NCBI RefSeq assembly: GCF_001426435.1
Contig: NZ_LMER01000020.1
Span: 589,985-653,984, forward strand
Length of the DNA: 64,000 nt
Direction of reading: 5' to 3'
Origin: Angustibacter sp. Root456
Lineage (GTDB): Bacteria; Actinomycetota; Actinomycetes; Actinomycetales; Angustibacteraceae
This document shows, piece by piece, positions 63,610 through 64,000 of this stretch. Below the pieces are notes generated by a model. The model searched no databases and was not told where the DNA came from. It saw only the letters and a list, made by a program, of their open reading frames with translations. The position numbers and the translations under genes are program-made. Each line of letters starts with the position of its first letter. Position 1 is the stretch's first letter.

Positions 63610-64000
63610 CAGGCGCCGTCGTCGGTCGGCGCCTCGAGCAGCAGCCCCACGCCGCGCACGCTGTGCAGGTACCGCGGCTGCGCGGCGCTCTCGCCGAGCT
63701 TGCGGCGCAGCCACGACAGGTGGACGTCGATGGTGCGGTCGCCGCCGCCGTACGGTTGACGCCACACCTCGGCCAGCAGGTCGCGCTTGCTGACCACCTC
63801 ACCGTGTCGGCTGGCGAGCGCGTAGAGCAGGTCGAACTCCTTGCGCGACAAGTCGATCGGCTCGCCGGCCAGACTCACCTTGCGGGTGCGGCCGTCGATC
63901 ACCAGCTCCCCGATGGTGACCGACGACGACTCGGCCGGCCCGCGGCCACCGCGCCGCAGCACCGCCCGGATCCGCGCCTCGACCTGGTCGATGCCGAAGG
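63609..64000 (-). CDS. OmpR-family response regulator (partial, runs off right edge)
   Basis: Only the C-terminal 129 residues are present; the frame is open to the window edge, where FGIDQVEARIRAVLRRG is the normal end of a receiver domain. The winged-helix domain is complete: IDLSRKEFDLLYALASRHGE, VVSKRDLLAEVWRQPYGG, the recognition helix RTIDVHLSWLRRKLGE, and the C-terminal hairpin PRYLHSVRGVGLLLE. Translationally coupled to the kinase gene. It is the best candidate for binding the phased repeats at 61635-61698. Confidence 0.93.
   Translation of the reverse strand, partial: FGIDQVEARIRAVLRRGGRGPAESSSVTIGELVIDGRTRKVSLAGEPIDLSRKEFDLLYALASRHGEVVSKRDLLAEVWRQPYGGGDRTIDVHLSWLRRKLGESAAQPRYLHSVRGVGLLLEAPTDDGA

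Overview
This window comes from a very GC-rich actinobacterium. The evidence is a mycothiol-type (DinB/MDMPI) protein, a WS/DGAT acyltransferase, the HutF route of histidine breakdown next to an IclR regulator, a YkoEDC thiamine transporter under a TPP riboswitch, DUF4235, many ATGA/GTGA gene overlaps, and several starts that look leaderless. The genus cannot be fixed from the sequence; a Kineosporiales- or Micrococcales-like organism is only a guess. No phage, transposase, CRISPR array or rRNA is visible.

Layout. 1-2.5 kb: a truncated membrane protein, a MOSC protein and an Hsp20. 2.6-10.2 kb: a divergent pair of tightly coupled operons. One encodes a small membrane protein and a two-polypeptide cytochrome b. 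The other encodes WS/DGAT, SRPBCC, a four-helix membrane protein, AdhE and a membrane protein. This mix of small heat-shock protein, wax/TAG synthase and fermentative AdhE resembles a hypoxia/dormancy island. 10.3-20.6 kb: a methyltransferase, a giant 2,777-residue membrane-anchored surface protein, a GNAT and a small membrane protein. 20.7-25.2 kb: a thioredoxin-reductase-like/methyltransferase fusion divergent from its XRE-cupin regulator, then tRNA-Gly(CCC), dcd and an unknown gene. 25.3-29.4 kb: an AurF-type diiron oxygenase divergent from a TetR, then a large membrane Fe-S oxidoreductase. 29.5-38.8 kb: histidine utilization (IclR regulator, hutH, hutU, an allantoate-amidohydrolase-like enzyme, hutF, hutI), interrupted by a YbaK deacylase. 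38.9-42.3 kb: DUF4235, then the TPP riboswitch and ykoEDC.

42.3-64 kb is a copper/extracellular redox region. A two-component system is divergent from a 1,772-residue secreted beta-helix protein. That gene is followed by three consecutive multicopper-oxidase-like proteins whose copper ligands are divided between the first two. After a strong hairpin come a membrane-anchored unknown and a CopC-CopD fusion. Convergent to these is a five-gene electron-transfer operon: Ser-rich exported protein, ApbE, ferric-reductase-like membrane protein, NuoF-like flavoprotein, ferredoxin. An acidic His/Asp-rich exported protein and a second two-component system, cut by the right edge, complete the window.

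Two themes stand out. First, the multicopper oxidase trio looks like a heteromeric enzyme: the first protein keeps the domain-1 copper ligands, the second keeps the domain-2 ligands, and the third keeps none. Second, the intergenic spaces carry at least four unrelated families of palindromic extragenic repeats. Three of these families each bracket one short gene unit with same-orientation copies (the GNAT, the diiron oxygenase/TetR pair, and hutH).
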